Shown: positions 24,084 through 32,360 of the stretch, in pieces
Position numbering within the stretch: the first letter of the stretch is position 1
Layout of the letters: every line of letters starts with the position of its first letter
Position numbers and translations under genes: made by a program
The notes under the pieces: model-generated
What the model was told of the DNA's origin: nothing
Databases searched by the model: none
What the model saw: only the letters and a program-made list of their open reading frames with translations
Assembly: GCA_944321335.1 (NCBI GenBank)
Contig: CALUKX010000026.1
Coordinates: 1 to 37,688 of the forward strand
DNA length: 37,688 nucleotides
Reading direction: 5' to 3'
Origin: an uncultured Phocaeicola sp.
GTDB lineage: Bacteria > Bacteroidota > Bacteroidia > Bacteroidales > Bacteroidaceae

Positions 24084-24376
24084 AAAGATTATAGTTTAGC
24101 TTTGTTATGAAATTGGCGTGTTTCTATTAAATATTGTGATATTATCTTCATGTAATACAGAAGAATTGGGAAAAATTAATTTTTTGACACAAGAAATCAA
24201 ACCTTTATTTCCCGGTATGCAATCGGGGTTCTGTGTACGAAATTACATCGTGGATGGAAGCGGTTTTTCTGCGGGGTGAAAACATTTTTTTTTCTACGTT
24301 TTTCGGGTTCGAAAACGCAGTATGGTTAAACAATCAAAAATTTACTTGTCCGAGATTTGTCCGACCTATAAACGGA
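24084..24376. other. Non-coding stretch between hicAB and tRNA-Trp
   Basis: About 290 bases with no supported gene. It holds one imperfect hairpin (24297-24317, cgtttt/aaaacg with a bulge) and a poly-T patch at 24285-24293. No repeat of the tRNA-Trp 3' end is seen, so there is no sign of an attachment site. Confidence 0.5.
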
Positions 24377-24409
24377 AATAAGCTGTAACTTTTTCAGTTA
24401 CAGCTTATT
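24377..24409 (-). terminator. Hairpin downstream of tRNA-Trp
   Basis: A perfect 13-base stem aataagctgtaac/gttacagcttatt with a 7-base loop, 8 bases beyond the tRNA 3' end on the minus strand. After the stem the minus strand reads TCCG, with no long T-run, so it may act as a processing or termination hairpin. Confidence 0.6.
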
Positions 24410-24416
24410 ATCTCTG

Positions 24417-24489
24417 CACGGGAAGAGAGACTCGAACTCCCGACACTCGGTTTTGGAGACCGATGCTCTACCAACTGAGCTATTCCCGT
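24417..24489 (-). tRNA. tRNA-Trp (CCA)
   Basis: Minus strand 73-base cloverleaf. Acceptor acgggaa/ttcccgt with discriminator G, anticodon stem tcggt/accga enclosing loop ctccaaa, anticodon CCA (Trp); T arm gggag-ttcgagt-ctctc. CCA end not encoded. Preceded by a close promoter and followed by a hairpin, so it is a single-gene unit. Confidence 0.97.
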
Positions 24490-24499
24490 GTTTGCGCTG

Positions 24500-24529
24500 C
24501 AAAGGTACTACAAATTTTGACTCCTGCAA
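24500..24529 (-). promoter_or_regulatory. Promoter of tRNA-Trp
   Basis: Minus strand TTG at 24529-24527, 19-base spacer, TACCTTTG at 24507-24500, 11 bases before the tRNA 5' end. Confidence 0.7.
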
Positions 24530-24559
24530 GCCTCCACGATAATTATTTTCTTGCCCAGA

Positions 24560-25159
24560 TTAGTCCAGAAGGCCTAATTCTTTGAACATGAGCTGATAAA
24601 CCTCAGCTTTTTTTTCAAGCTTCAACGGATAGGCTCGGCTGGATGACGGCATCCGATAAAGATGAAGTTCACGGTCCATACATTCGAAACGGGTTCTTCC
24701 CCCTACGGGAGGTTCTTCTACCTTAATCTGTTGTCGGATTGTGTCGGTTGCCTTTTGGCCGGTCGTTACGATTGCCTTACATTTCGGAAGTTGCTTAAGG
24801 AGCAGTTCGATATCGGTAGGGGAGACTATTTCCAGAAATTTGTCGGATGCATTGTCCTGCAATCGTCTGACTGCCGATGCCGTATCGTAAAGGGCGATAC
24901 CTTTTTCTGTGAGAAAACGAATAAGGCGTTCCTTGTCGAACGCCTTTTTATCCGGTTTCAGAAAATAGTCTTTATCGTGAAAGAAAATCAGTCCGAAGAT
25001 GCGCCACATGTCGTTCTGGAGATTAGGATAGAAGAAATCCATGCTCCACCTCTTTTTCTGCGGAGGAAAGCTTCCCAGCATCAGCAATACGGCATTTCCC
25101 GGCAAAAATGGTTCCAACGGATGATTTTCTATAGGAATCAACGTATTTTCGTCGCTCAT
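24560..25159 (-). CDS. Uracil-DNA glycosylase superfamily protein
   Basis: 199 residues. The segment LMLGSFPPQKKR followed by FYPNLQNDMWRIFG (26-56) matches the N-terminal active-site region of the mismatch-specific/DNA-deoxyinosine branch of the uracil-DNA glycosylase superfamily, and the late MPSSSRAYPL (about 173-182) is the DNA-binding PSxS-type loop. This suggests removal of deaminated bases from DNA. The usual Asn of family 6 is in YPNLQND. Substrate is inferred by family only. The start lies 2 bases after the stop of the upstream gene, so the two form an operon. Confidence 0.85.
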   Translation of the reverse strand: MSDENTLIPIENHPLEPFLPGNAVLLMLGSFPPQKKRWSMDFFYPNLQNDMWRIFGLIFFHDKDYFLKPDKKAFDKERLIRFLTEKGIALYDTASAVRRLQDNASDKFLEIVSPTDIELLLKQLPKCKAIVTTGQKATDTIRQQIKVEEPPVGGRTRFECMDRELHLYRMPSSSRAYPLKLEKKAEVYQLMFKELGLLD

Positions 25160-25161
25160 GT

Positions 25162-25794
25162 TTATTCCGATTTCGGTTTCGGTTCCTTCTTGGCCAACAA
25201 AACGATGTTGTATACGTATTCGTTGATCCAGCTTTCAGAATAGCCTAATACGTGCTGATACTGGCGGATTTCGTGGCAGGTTTTGTGAACGCTGTCATCT
25301 TTCCAGTTCGTTTTGGTCAGCATATCGTGTACCGCTTTTTCTGTCATATTGCGAAGCATCTTCTTGAAGACACCCGGCATACGGAACTTCCACTGCATCA
25401 GATTACCGATAACCATCATCAGATCTTGGCTGAAGCCTTGGAACATGAACAAGTACGACTTGATGTCGTTTACGTTCTTGCAGTTTTTCTTAATGGAGTT
25501 GTCGATTTCCTTGAAGAAGATATCGTTGATACCATAAATATCCTGCAACATCTTCTTACAACGTGAACGTTCGGCGATACCTAATTTGTTGTTTTGGGTA
25601 GGAATCTTCAACGAACGTTTGAACATGGCCATATCTGGCAGGAAGTTGATGTTGCTGATTCCCAACTGTGAAGCCATAACAGCCTGGTAATATACACGGA
25701 TCAGAGTCATGAAGTCTTCCATGCCGCCAACGCGTACGGACTCTTCTCCTCCTTCGGCTTTCTTTTTCCCGAAAAGTTTTGAAAATATGCTCAT
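25162..25794 (-). CDS. Conserved protein of unknown function upstream of the glycosylase
   Basis: 210 residues, soluble, mostly helical, basic, with no signal peptide (MSIFSKLFGKKKAEGG). Methionine- and phenylalanine-rich central helices (SYLFMFQGFSQDLMMVIGNL) could form a hydrophobic core. I recognise no named domain or motif. It is translationally adjacent to the glycosylase gene (2-base gap), which hints at a shared role, but nothing in the sequence confirms DNA repair. Confidence 0.82.
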   Translation of the reverse strand: MSIFSKLFGKKKAEGGEESVRVGGMEDFMTLIRVYYQAVMASQLGISNINFLPDMAMFKRSLKIPTQNNKLGIAERSRCKKMLQDIYGINDIFFKEIDNSIKKNCKNVNDIKSYLFMFQGFSQDLMMVIGNLMQWKFRMPGVFKKMLRNMTEKAVHDMLTKTNWKDDSVHKTCHEIRQYQHVLGYSESWINEYVYNIVLLAKKEPKPKSE

Positions 25795-25825
25795 AATTAA
25801 AGTCTGTTATTATTCATTTTGCGTG

Positions 25826-25833
25826 CAAAGATA
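25826..25833 (-). promoter_or_regulatory. -7 element for the 25794 operon
   Basis: TATCTTTG on the minus strand, 31 bases before the start codon. No -33 element at the expected distance; the region overlaps the 3' end of the symporter gene. Confidence 0.4.
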
Positions 25834-25841
25834 AGAAATAG

Positions 25842-27242
25842 TTACCAACATTCTATATCTTGCTCAATATCTTTCATTTGTTCTTTCCTGAATATCGGAC
25901 TTTTTATGCCTTGACGCTTCTGATTCCTGTAGTCTTGGAGAAGTCGGAAAGCATATTTGCCCAATAACAGGATGGCGATGAGGTTACAGATTGCCATAAG
26001 CCCCATTGTCAGGTCGGCCATGTTCCATACCATTCGCAGACTGGCAAGTGATCCGTAAAGTACCATTCCTCCTACCAATATACGGTAGATGTATAAAATC
26101 CATGTCTTTCCTGTGATGAAACGGATGTTGGCTTCACCGTAATAATAGTTGCCGAGGATACTGCTGTAGGAGAAGAAAAGGATAGCTACCGCAACGTAGA
26201 TGCTACCTATATTTCCTATTTCACTGTTAAGTGCGGCCTGTGTGAGTTGGATCCCGTTAAGTTCATCACTGCCATGCAGATTGCTGAACAGGATGATGAA
26301 GGCTGTACAGGAACAGATAAGCAGGGTGTCGGTAAAGACTCCCAAAGCTTGTATGAGACCTTGTTTGGCGGGATGTGTAACATGGGCGGTTGCTGCTGCG
26401 TTAGGTGCCGAACCCATACCTGCCTCGTTGCTGAATAGTCCTCGCTTGATTCCTTGCATCAATGCTGCTCCGATGCTTCCTCCGACGGCCTGATTCCAGC
26501 CGAATGCATTGCCGACAATCTGACCGATGACATCTGGAAGTCTGCTTAGGTTGCTCAAGACGATAAACAATGCAAGACAAATGTAGCCTAAAGCCATAAT
26601 CGGTACAATGACGCTACTTACTTTCGCAATGGATTGGATTCCGCCGAAAATAATGATCGAGGTAAGTATTGCAATAACTATTCCCGAATATAGGGGTTCG
26701 ATTTGAAAAGCACTGTCGAGTGCGGCACTCATGGTATTGCTTTGCACGGAATTGAAGGCAAATCCGAAAGTGATAGTGATGAGTATGGCAAAGATAATGC
26801 CCATCCATCGTTTCTTCAATCCCTTTTCCATGTAGTAGGCCGGTCCTCCGATATAGGCGTGTTTCCCTTTTATCTTGAATAGCTGTGCCAAAGTGGATTC
26901 GACAAAAGCGCTGCTTGCACCCAATAGTGCGATAATCCACATCCAGAAGATGGCCCCAGGCCCGCCGAAGGTAATGGCTGTAGCAACTCCTGCCAGATTA
27001 CCTGTCCCGACCCGGCTGGCCAATGAGATTGTGAATGCTTGGAATGAAGAGATATGTTTCTCGTGTCCGTCGATCTTGGCTGTAGAATCACCAAGCAGAC
27101 AGATCATTTCCTTCAGGTTCCCGAATTGTACGAAACGGGTCTTGATACTGAACCAGACTGCACATCCCAATAGCATGGCTATCAGAATATATGTCCATAA
27201 AATGTCATTTATGGCGTTGATGGCATGTGTAATCCACTCCAT
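25842..27242 (-). CDS. AGCS-family amino acid/cation symporter
   Basis: 466 residues with about 10-11 membrane helices. Signatures of the alanine/glycine:cation symporter family are visible: ASRVGTGNLAGVATAITFGGPGAIFWMW near the start, AFVESTLAQL, and FSNEAGMGSAPNAAATAHVTHPAKQG in the second half. It imports a small neutral amino acid with Na+ or H+. Third gene of a unit with a cysteine desulfidase-like enzyme and an AlbA_2 protein (gap of 3 bases), so the substrate may be Cys, Ser or Ala; that is inference from context. Confidence 0.94.
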   Translation of the reverse strand: MEWITHAINAINDILWTYILIAMLLGCAVWFSIKTRFVQFGNLKEMICLLGDSTAKIDGHEKHISSFQAFTISLASRVGTGNLAGVATAITFGGPGAIFWMWIIALLGASSAFVESTLAQLFKIKGKHAYIGGPAYYMEKGLKKRWMGIIFAILITITFGFAFNSVQSNTMSAALDSAFQIEPLYSGIVIAILTSIIIFGGIQSIAKVSSVIVPIMALGYICLALFIVLSNLSRLPDVIGQIVGNAFGWNQAVGGSIGAALMQGIKRGLFSNEAGMGSAPNAAATAHVTHPAKQGLIQALGVFTDTLLICSCTAFIILFSNLHGSDELNGIQLTQAALNSEIGNIGSIYVAVAILFFSYSSILGNYYYGEANIRFITGKTWILYIYRILVGGMVLYGSLASLRMVWNMADLTMGLMAICNLIAILLLGKYAFRLLQDYRNQKRQGIKSPIFRKEQMKDIEQDIECW

Positions 27243-27245
27243 TAA

Positions 27246-27896
27246 TTAGTCTTCCTTTAATTTGAAATAAAATGTATGTTCTTTGAATATCTGTTCCACC
27301 AGGTCGAACCGGATAAAGTCGGCCAGCAGGGCAGTAACAAGTCGTCTAGGCATGCGCGTATGTTTTACACATTGGTTCAACGTCAGCATGCCACGTTGGT
27401 TCAGGATGTCTAGCAGTAGTTTTTCTTTTTCTGTATATGCTACAACAATCTTTTCTTCCTTGTTGTTGTGTTTCCACATACCCAAATGCACGGGGGTTGC
27501 CAGAATGTTTTCATCGGCTATGCGTACATAGGCCCATGCCTTGCCATCTTCATCAATGGCGCAGACAGGTTTGTGTGTGCTTTCGGTAATGCGTATTTCG
27601 AGTACGTCTTTCCCTTCTACCTTATATATAATGTTTTCGACTTGCACCGGCGGTTTGCAGTACATGGTTGCAGCGGCTTCAATCATGTAAATCTCTTCTT
27701 CCGAGCGGACACCGGCTATCTTTCCGTTGTCTTTCACACCTACAAGCAACCGTCCTCCTTCCGTATTGGCAAAGGCTGAAATGCTGCGGGCTATCTTTCG
27801 GGCATCCGAGATGGCAAACTTGAAATCCTGATGCACGTGTTCTCCTTCGGCAACCAGTTTTTGGATATAATCAGTTGAATCTGTTGTCGGTTTCAT
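27246..27896 (-). CDS. AlbA_2-domain protein, putative nucleic-acid-binding regulator
   Basis: 216 residues. Residues 10-125 form the AlbA_2 / Schlafen-like core: EGEHVHQDFKFAISDARKIARSISAFANTEGGRLLVGVKDNG, then the ENIIY and EIRITEST strands. The C-terminal part (about 150-210) reads as a winged helix (EKLLLDILNQRGMLTLNQCVKHTRMPRRLVTALLADF). This two-part form fits a DNA- or RNA-binding regulator. It sits between the cysteine desulfidase-like gene and the symporter, and may control them. Confidence 0.88.
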   Translation of the reverse strand: MKPTTDSTDYIQKLVAEGEHVHQDFKFAISDARKIARSISAFANTEGGRLLVGVKDNGKIAGVRSEEEIYMIEAAATMYCKPPVQVENIIYKVEGKDVLEIRITESTHKPVCAIDEDGKAWAYVRIADENILATPVHLGMWKHNNKEEKIVVAYTEKEKLLLDILNQRGMLTLNQCVKHTRMPRRLVTALLADFIRFDLVEQIFKEHTFYFKLKED

Positions 27897-27915
27897 TGTA
27901 ACACTATATAGATGT

Positions 27916-27935
27916 ATAACGGTCTGTACCGTTAT
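27916..27935 (-). other. Short hairpin between the 27943 and 27246 genes
   Basis: A perfect 8-base stem ataacggt/accgttat with loop ACAG on the minus strand. No T-run follows on that strand, so it is more likely a processing or stability element than a terminator. Confidence 0.5.
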
Positions 27936-27942
27936 TTGTTTT

Positions 27943-29247
27943 TTACAAGCAGTGTTTATGGGTCATGATATCCAGAACCATTCTATCGGTTTCCGTCATC
28001 GCATCGGCTCCGATACGGGTCAGGTTACGGATGCTCAGGTCGACATCGTCTTCGATGATGCCTTCTACCGAGGTGACATATTTCTGTTCCATGGCTAGAA
28101 TAGCTGAAAGTACTGCTGTCGATACACCGCTAGTCAACTTCAAGGCGCAACTGGGTTTCGCTCCGTCACAGATCATACCGGTTAGGTTGGCTATCATATT
28201 TTTCACAGCATAGGTTACCTGTTCATAGCCTCCTCCCATGAGATAGGTAATGCCACAGCTGCTTCCGGTCGCGGCTACTACACATCCGCAAAGGGCTGAT
28301 AGTTTACCCAGACTTTGTTTGATGTAGATAGCGGTCAGGTGGCTCAGTGTCAGTGCGCGTATCAGTTCTTCCTCCGGTTTGTTGTTGTCTTCAGCATAAA
28401 CTACAACCGGCATGGTGGCGGCGATTCCTTGGTTGCCGCTTCCCGAATTGCTCATTACCGGAATCATGGCTCCGGCCATACGTGCGTCGCAGGCCGCCGA
28501 TGTATAGGAGAGGATATGGGTGAAGGTATTGCTTCCCATTATGCTCTGTTCGCTTTTGCTGCTCCGTAACGTCTTTCCCAGCTCGTGCCCATAATTGCCT
28601 TTGAACGATTGCTCGGCCGCATTCTTGTTCAGCCGTTTCGCTTCCAGTATGAAACTGATTTCTTCGAGTGGGGCAGTAGTGGCGAAATCGTAAACTTTAC
28701 GTAAGTTGAGCCGGACGTCATCGCTTCCTTCTTCAGAAGATGAGCCTGAACGTTTGTCGAGCAGAATTTCCGAGTTTCGGGCAATATATACGAAATGAGT
28801 ATGGCCGCCACAGATGATGGCTGTTGTAGTATCTTCACCTTTGTGACAGATTACTTCAATATAGAGCTTGTCGACATTTCCTTCTTTCAGAGATATGTTG
28901 ATGCATTGGTCGGCAATCAGCTTTTTCCCTTTTTCCACCGCTTCGGGAGTACAATCCTTCAAAACTTCCAATTCGTAAGCGGATTTCCCGATCAGGGCAC
29001 CTAATGCGACGGCAATGGGAAGTCCGTTCATGCCTGTACCGGGTATCCCTACACCCATAGCGTTTTTCAAGATGTTTGCACTTAGAAAAACTTCAATCTT
29101 ATCGGGTTGGCAGCCTAATGTTTCGGTAGCTTTGGCTACACACAAGGCGACTGCAATAGGCTCTGTACAGCCTATGGCCGGTACTACTTCTCTCTTAATC
29201 AGTGAGATGATGGATATTCTCTCGTTCTTTGGCAGTATACTTTCCAT
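27943..29247 (-). CDS. cyuA: UPF0597/CyuA-like cysteine desulfidase
   Basis: 434 residues. Matches the CyuA (YhaM) / L-serine dehydratase alpha-like family: PAIGCTEPIAVAL near the start (C27), GIPGTGMNGLPIAVALG, the SGSGNQGIAATMPV core, and late cysteines in SALCGCVVAATGSSCGI and MICDGAKPSC that would hold a 4Fe-4S cluster. CyuA degrades L-cysteine to pyruvate, ammonia and sulfide. Serine activity is a possible alternative. It heads a minus-strand unit with the AlbA_2 protein (46-base gap) and the AGCS symporter. Confidence 0.88.
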   Translation of the reverse strand: MESILPKNERISIISLIKREVVPAIGCTEPIAVALCVAKATETLGCQPDKIEVFLSANILKNAMGVGIPGTGMNGLPIAVALGALIGKSAYELEVLKDCTPEAVEKGKKLIADQCINISLKEGNVDKLYIEVICHKGEDTTTAIICGGHTHFVYIARNSEILLDKRSGSSSEEGSDDVRLNLRKVYDFATTAPLEEISFILEAKRLNKNAAEQSFKGNYGHELGKTLRSSKSEQSIMGSNTFTHILSYTSAACDARMAGAMIPVMSNSGSGNQGIAATMPVVVYAEDNNKPEEELIRALTLSHLTAIYIKQSLGKLSALCGCVVAATGSSCGITYLMGGGYEQVTYAVKNMIANLTGMICDGAKPSCALKLTSGVSTAVLSAILAMEQKYVTSVEGIIEDDVDLSIRNLTRIGADAMTETDRMVLDIMTHKHCL

Positions 29248-29292
29248 TATTCCCCTATGTTATAAATTATAAGCGGATATATTTTAACGTTG

Positions 29293-29300
29293 CAAAAATA
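29293..29300 (-). promoter_or_regulatory. -7 element for cyuA
   Basis: TATTTTTG on the minus strand, 45 bases before the start codon. The nearest TTTG (29316-29313) is only 12 bases upstream, so the -33 element is not supported. Confidence 0.4.
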
Positions 29301-29354
29301 CGACTTTTCAGGCAAACCTGAGGTATTTATTCTAATAAAATAATTGCTAAAAAA

Positions 29355-29385
29355 TTTGCGGATATTCAAATTATAACTACCTTTG
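29355..29385 (+). promoter_or_regulatory. Promoter of tRNA-Ser
   Basis: TTTG at 29355-29358, 19-base spacer, TACCTTTG at 29378-29385, 38 bases before the tRNA. Confidence 0.7.
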
Positions 29386-29423
29386 CATCGATTTTGAAAG
29401 GAAGCACTTCTGAAAAGGAGTTT

Positions 29424-29508
29424 GGAGAGGTGGCAGAGTGGTCGATTGCGGCGGTCTTGAAAACCGTTGTACCGCGAGGTACCCGGGGTTCGAATCCCTG
29501 TCTCTCCG
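29424..29508 (+). tRNA. tRNA-Ser (TGA)
   Basis: An 85-base type II tRNA with a long variable arm. Acceptor ggagagg/tctctcc with discriminator G; anticodon loop cttgaaa, anticodon TGA (Ser). T arm cgggg-ttcgaat-ccctg. CCA is not encoded. Confidence 0.97.
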
Positions 29509-29544
29509 CATTATCCTTAAAAATTTAAATTGTTAAACAATATG

Positions 29545-29583
29545 AGTCCCATAGAACGTGAGTTTTGTGGGACTTCTTTTATT
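29545..29583 (+). terminator. Terminator of tRNA-Ser
   Basis: Arms agtcccatagaac (29545-29557) and gttttgtgggact (29562-29574) pair over 13 bases with wobbles around a 4-base loop, followed by TCTTTTATTT. Confidence 0.8.
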
Positions 29584-29620
29584 TATATACCTTGCATCGT
29601 TTTATATCGGTAGATTTATG

Positions 29621-29628
29621 TATTTTTG
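29621..29628 (+). promoter_or_regulatory. -7 element for the S41-PatB-M16 genes
   Basis: TATTTTTG, 22 bases before the ATG at 29650. It excludes the longer TTG start at 29626. The TTG at 29592-29594 is 26 bases upstream, too far for a firm -33 call. Confidence 0.5.
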
Positions 29629-29649
29629 CTGCAATCAAAAGGTAAATCT

Positions 29650-31092
29650 ATGAAAAAGAATATGGTCCGTTCGTTGTTGATGGCTGTACTTTGTTCTGGC
29701 TTGCTGGCTGGATGCGGAAATGATGACATTCCGAATCTTGGTGTTGGAATGACGGAAGAAACCTACTATGCCAATGTGTTTGCGAAAGATGTGCTCGAAA
29801 CATATTATTATTGGAATAAGGAAATCGCTTCCGATTTGGAACGTTTGAATCCGGAAACCAATACCGATCCGATAAAGACTGTCGAGGATATCCGTTTCCA
29901 TGAAGGAGATATCGAGGACCGATGGACCATGCTGACCGATGATCTCGAAAGTTTCAACAGTAATATTGAAGGTGTCTATACAACTTATGGATACTCGTTG
30001 AGTTTTTATTATCTGGACGATACCAGTAACCGGGTGATGGCTGCTGTAGCTTATGTGTATGATGACAGCCCTGCATGGAAAGCGGGATTGAAGCGTGGCG
30101 ATGTGATTTCTCAGATCAATGGGGAACAGCTTACTGATGAGAATTATCAGAGTCTTTATTATTCGTCCACCGTGACTGTCTCATTGGCTATGGTAGATGA
30201 AGATTTTAATATTCTTCCTACAGGGAAACAGATTTCGCTGACGGCTGTCGAAATGTATGAAAACCCGATTATATGCCACAAGATATTTGATGTGAATGGA
30301 CGTAAGATTGCATATCTTGCATATGACAGTTTTGATACGGCATCCATTCCGCGCTTGATAGAAATTGCAAAAGATTTCAAGGCGCAACAAGTCAAGGAGC
30401 TGATACTAGATTTGCGTTATAATGGAGGTGGATATGCCCTTACAGAAGAAGTGCTTGCCTCAATTTTTGCACCCCAATCGGTTGTTGACAGTAGAGCTGT
30501 CCTGAATTATGAGGATTATAACGATATATTGGACAGAAACGGATGGTCTACAGAAACCCGTTTCTCGACAGAGTTCAAGAATGAAACGTTGGGGATAGAT
30601 GTCAGTACGAAGGATGCAAACCTGAATCTTGATAAAATTTATGTGCTTATGGGACCGAATACAGCTTCTGCTTCCGAGGCTTTGGTCGGTGACTTGTTGC
30701 CTTATATGGAAATTGAATTGATCGGGCAACAGACCCATGGGAAGTATTGTTCCGGAGTTATCCTGTCTCCCAATGATATTTATAAGAAGAAGGCTCCTGC
30801 CGCAATCGGACGGTGGGGGATGTATGTCATGATAGGCATTTATAAGAATTGCATGGGAAATACTCCTAGTATGCCTAGTGGACTTATTCCTGATATGGAG
30901 GTAAAAGATATGCCTTTCCTCCCAGCCCAATTGGGTGATGAAGATGAAGTGATGTTGCATGCTGCACTTGAAAGCGCAGGTCTGGGCTCTGCTGAAACGA
31001 TACGGGCTCGTTGTGTCCCATGCTCTTTACAGACTCTACCAGGATATAGGAAAAAGAATTTCGGCCGACGCATCCTATCATCGATATATTGA
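29650..31092 (+). CDS. S41-family lipoprotein peptidase with PDZ domain
   Basis: 480 residues from the ATG at 29650 (MKKNMVRSLLMAVLC). The lipobox LLAGC gives a lipid-anchored Cys near residue 22, so it is an envelope lipoprotein. The PDZ segment is around ASPAWKAG-like DDSPAWKAGLKRGDVISQING. The S41 core has LDLRYNGGG and the nucleophile in NTASASEALVGD, with the general-base Lys in THGKYCSG. It resembles C-terminal processing proteases. The C-terminus FGRRILSSIY fits the usual FGxRI ending. First of three same-strand genes with patB-like and M16 genes. Confidence 0.93.
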   Translation: MKKNMVRSLLMAVLCSGLLAGCGNDDIPNLGVGMTEETYYANVFAKDVLETYYYWNKEIASDLERLNPETNTDPIKTVEDIRFHEGDIEDRWTMLTDDLESFNSNIEGVYTTYGYSLSFYYLDDTSNRVMAAVAYVYDDSPAWKAGLKRGDVISQINGEQLTDENYQSLYYSSTVTVSLAMVDEDFNILPTGKQISLTAVEMYENPIICHKIFDVNGRKIAYLAYDSFDTASIPRLIEIAKDFKAQQVKELILDLRYNGGGYALTEEVLASIFAPQSVVDSRAVLNYEDYNDILDRNGWSTETRFSTEFKNETLGIDVSTKDANLNLDKIYVLMGPNTASASEALVGDLLPYMEIELIGQQTHGKYCSGVILSPNDIYKKKAPAAIGRWGMYVMIGIYKNCMGNTPSMPSGLIPDMEVKDMPFLPAQLGDEDEVMLHAALESAGLGSAETIRARCVPCSLQTLPGYRKKNFGRRILSSIY

Positions 31093-31134
31093 TATTGACA
31101 GTTTCTAACGATGAAATAATTTAAATAATTGAAA

Positions 31135-32313
31135 ATGGAAAGTTATAATTTTGATAAACTGATTGACCGTACCGGCACAGATGCCTATAAGTATGAAAAT
31201 TTGAAATCTGTTTTCGGTCGTACGGATTTACTTCCGTTGTGGGTCGCTGATATGGATTTCGAGACACCTCCGTTCATCACCGATGCACTCCGTAAAAGAA
31301 TGGAACATCCTGTATTTGGATATACCGTCAAGCCGAAAGATTTATGGCCGGCGGTTACCGATTGGATTGAATCGCATCATGGATGGAAGGTAAAATCCGA
31401 ATGGCTTACTTTCATTCCCGGTATTGTCCGTGGTATCGGAATGGCCATCAATGTGTTTGTGAAGAAAGACGAGAAGGTGATTATCCAACCGCCTGTGTAT
31501 CATCCGTTCCGTTTGGTTCCGCAGGCCAATCACCGTGAACTGGTTTACAATCCGTTGCATGAAAATGCCGACGGTTCCTATTCGATGGACTTCGAAAATC
31601 TGGAGAAGGTTGCCGATGAAAAGTGCCGGATGCTGATCCTGTCCAATCCCCATAATCCCGGTGGAATTGTCTGGGACCGTGAAACCTTAGTACGTTTGGC
31701 GGAGTTCTGCTATAGTAGGAATATTCTTGTAATTTCTGATGAAATCCATTGTGATATGACCTTGTGGGATAACAAGCATATCCCGTTCGCTTCCGTTTCG
31801 GATGAGGCTGCCGCTTGTAGCATTACCTTCGGCGCTCCTTCGAAGACCTTTAACATTGCGGGGATTGTGAGTTCGTATGCAATCGTTCCCGACGATTCCA
31901 TCCGTCACCGTTTCTATTCATGGATGGAAGCCAACGAATTGAATTCTCCTACATTGTTTTCTTCTATCGCTACCGTTGCCGCTTTCCGTGAAGGCGAAGA
32001 ATGGCGCAGGCAGATGTTGCATTATGTAGAGGGTAATATCGAATATGTCATCGGTTTCTGTAAGGAGTTTCTTCCCGAAATCAGACCTGTCCGGCCTCAA
32101 GCATCCTTCTTGGTATGGTTGGATTGTAGAAATCTGGGACTGAATCATGAACAATTGGTGGATCTGTTTGTGAATAAGGCACATCTGGCTTTCAATGACG
32201 GTGCGATGTTCGGACAGGGAGGTGACGGTTTCATGCGGATGAATGTCGGAACTCCTCTAACTATTGTAAAACAGGCAATGTCGCAAATGAAAACAGCGGT
32301 CGATTCTTTGTGA
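31135..32313 (+). CDS. MalY/PatB-type C-S lyase or aminotransferase
   Basis: 392 residues from the ATG at 31135; a TTG two codons earlier is less likely. Fold type I PLP enzyme: K237 in FGAPSKTFNIAG binds the cofactor, LSNPHNPGG (169-177) and SDEIHCDM (201-208) are typical of the MalY/PatB branch, which cleaves cystathionine or cysteine C-S bonds. RMNVGTP carries the substrate Arg. Aminotransferase activity cannot be excluded. It is 42 bases after the S41 gene and 47 before the M16 gene. Confidence 0.92.
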   Translation: MESYNFDKLIDRTGTDAYKYENLKSVFGRTDLLPLWVADMDFETPPFITDALRKRMEHPVFGYTVKPKDLWPAVTDWIESHHGWKVKSEWLTFIPGIVRGIGMAINVFVKKDEKVIIQPPVYHPFRLVPQANHRELVYNPLHENADGSYSMDFENLEKVADEKCRMLILSNPHNPGGIVWDRETLVRLAEFCYSRNILVISDEIHCDMTLWDNKHIPFASVSDEAAACSITFGAPSKTFNIAGIVSSYAIVPDDSIRHRFYSWMEANELNSPTLFSSIATVAAFREGEEWRRQMLHYVEGNIEYVIGFCKEFLPEIRPVRPQASFLVWLDCRNLGLNHEQLVDLFVNKAHLAFNDGAMFGQGGDGFMRMNVGTPLTIVKQAMSQMKTAVDSL

Positions 32314-32360
32314 TAGGAGAGTTATACCGGAAATTTGAACTTATTTTTAAAAGCTGATAT

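Noticed and set aside
24084-24489. Integration scar at tRNA-Trp next to hicAB
   Set aside because: No duplicate of the tRNA 3' end, no integrase and no flanking direct repeats.
29626-29649. Upstream TTG start for the S41 lipoprotein
   Set aside because: The TTG lies inside the -7 element TATTTTTG; the ATG at 29650 gives a normal lipoprotein signal.
30960-31092. Suspected frameshift in the C-terminus of the S41 protein
   Set aside because: The tail looked unusual, but it ends with the FGxRI-type pattern expected for this group, and no better continuation is seen in another frame.
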